Assembly (NCBI GenBank): GCA_964526505.1
Contig: CAZGJC010000041.1
Span: forward strand, 1 to 12,909
Direction: 5' to 3'
DNA: 12,909 nt
Source: SVTX01 sp964526505
GTDB lineage: Bacteria; Bacillota; Clostridia; Oscillospirales; CAG-272
In this document: positions 12,800 through 12,909 of the stretch, piece after piece
Layout of the letters: each line of letters starts with the position of its first letter
How positions within the stretch are numbered: the first letter of the stretch is position 1
Notes under the pieces: model-generated
What the model saw: only the letters and a program-made list of their open reading frames with translations
Databases searched by the model: none
What the model was told of the DNA's origin: nothing
Position numbers and translations under genes: made by a program

Positions 12800-12909
12800 A
12801 TGTCTGTAAAGTTAAAGCAACTTTTTGTCTTAATTTTAGCGATTGTACTATTTCTTTGTTGCGGTTGTTCCGGTTCCAAACGAGTTGAGTCTATATATGC
12901 ATACAGTAT
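12800..12909 (+). CDS. Putative lipoprotein, N-terminal part (runs off window)
   Basis: The ATG directly follows the stop codon of the peptidase gene, and GGAGG (12787-12791) lies 8 bases upstream inside that gene, so the two are translationally coupled. The 36 visible residues begin MSVKLKQLFVLILAIVLFL and continue CCGCSGSKRVES: a basic start, a hydrophobic core and a Cys-rich lipobox-like end. C23 (after C-C-G) is the likely lipidation site, although the -3 position is Cys instead of the usual Leu. The mature domain is outside the window. The pairing with a secreted cysteine peptidase recalls C10 peptidases that sit next to lipoprotein inhibitors in Bacteroides, but nothing visible proves that role. 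Confidence 0.68.
   Translation, partial: MSVKLKQLFVLILAIVLFLCCGCSGSKRVESIYAYS

Overview
The window suggests a strictly anaerobic, low-to-moderate GC Firmicute of the class Clostridia, probably an Oscillospiraceae/Ruminococcaceae-type gut bacterium. The evidence is a soluble NADH-linked [FeFe] hydrogenase next to an Nfn transhydrogenase, a long-form HPF, the Gram-positive rpmG-secE-nusG-rplK-rplA order, strong AGGAGG-type ribosome binding sites and near-consensus housekeeping promoters. No taxon was confirmed by search.

Layout. Bases 1-1000 are the end of an accessory region: the C-terminal part of a CFI-box-CTERM protein, a small unknown gene, and two hairpins, the second a likely terminator. 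Base 1027 to 1560 on the minus strand is hpf. A 372-base divergent intergenic region holds an hpf promoter and a perfect TTGACA-17-TATAAT promoter for a five-gene redox operon (1933-8291): nfnA, nfnB, then the three subunits of an electron-bifurcating-type hydrogenase (NuoE-like, NuoF-like, catalytic). A strong terminator closes it. A third promoter starts the translation/secretion operon rpmG-secE-nusG-rplK-rplA (8607-11150), which ends at another terminator.

After rplA, where rplJ-rplL would usually follow, there is a further consensus promoter. It is followed by an AT-rich block: a long leader with a 13-bp stem, a 34-codon small ORF with a perfect ribosome binding site, a secreted papain-fold cysteine peptidase-like protein, and the start of a lipoprotein that runs off the window. 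This block looks like an inserted cassette that may be using a ribosomal-operon promoter.

How the genes work together. NfnAB interconverts NADH, NADPH and reduced ferredoxin, and HydABC-type enzymes couple NADH plus ferredoxin oxidation to H2, so one transcript would balance all the main electron carriers of fermentation. The rpmG operon makes ribosomal proteins, the transcription factor NusG and the Sec translocon subunit SecE. Its SecE is unusual, with an apparent signal peptide and a Ser/Thr/Glu-rich octapeptide-repeat segment ahead of the normal SecE core. The best candidates for something undescribed are this SecE, the two-state-looking rpmG leader RNA, and the small ORF/cysteine peptidase/lipoprotein cassette.
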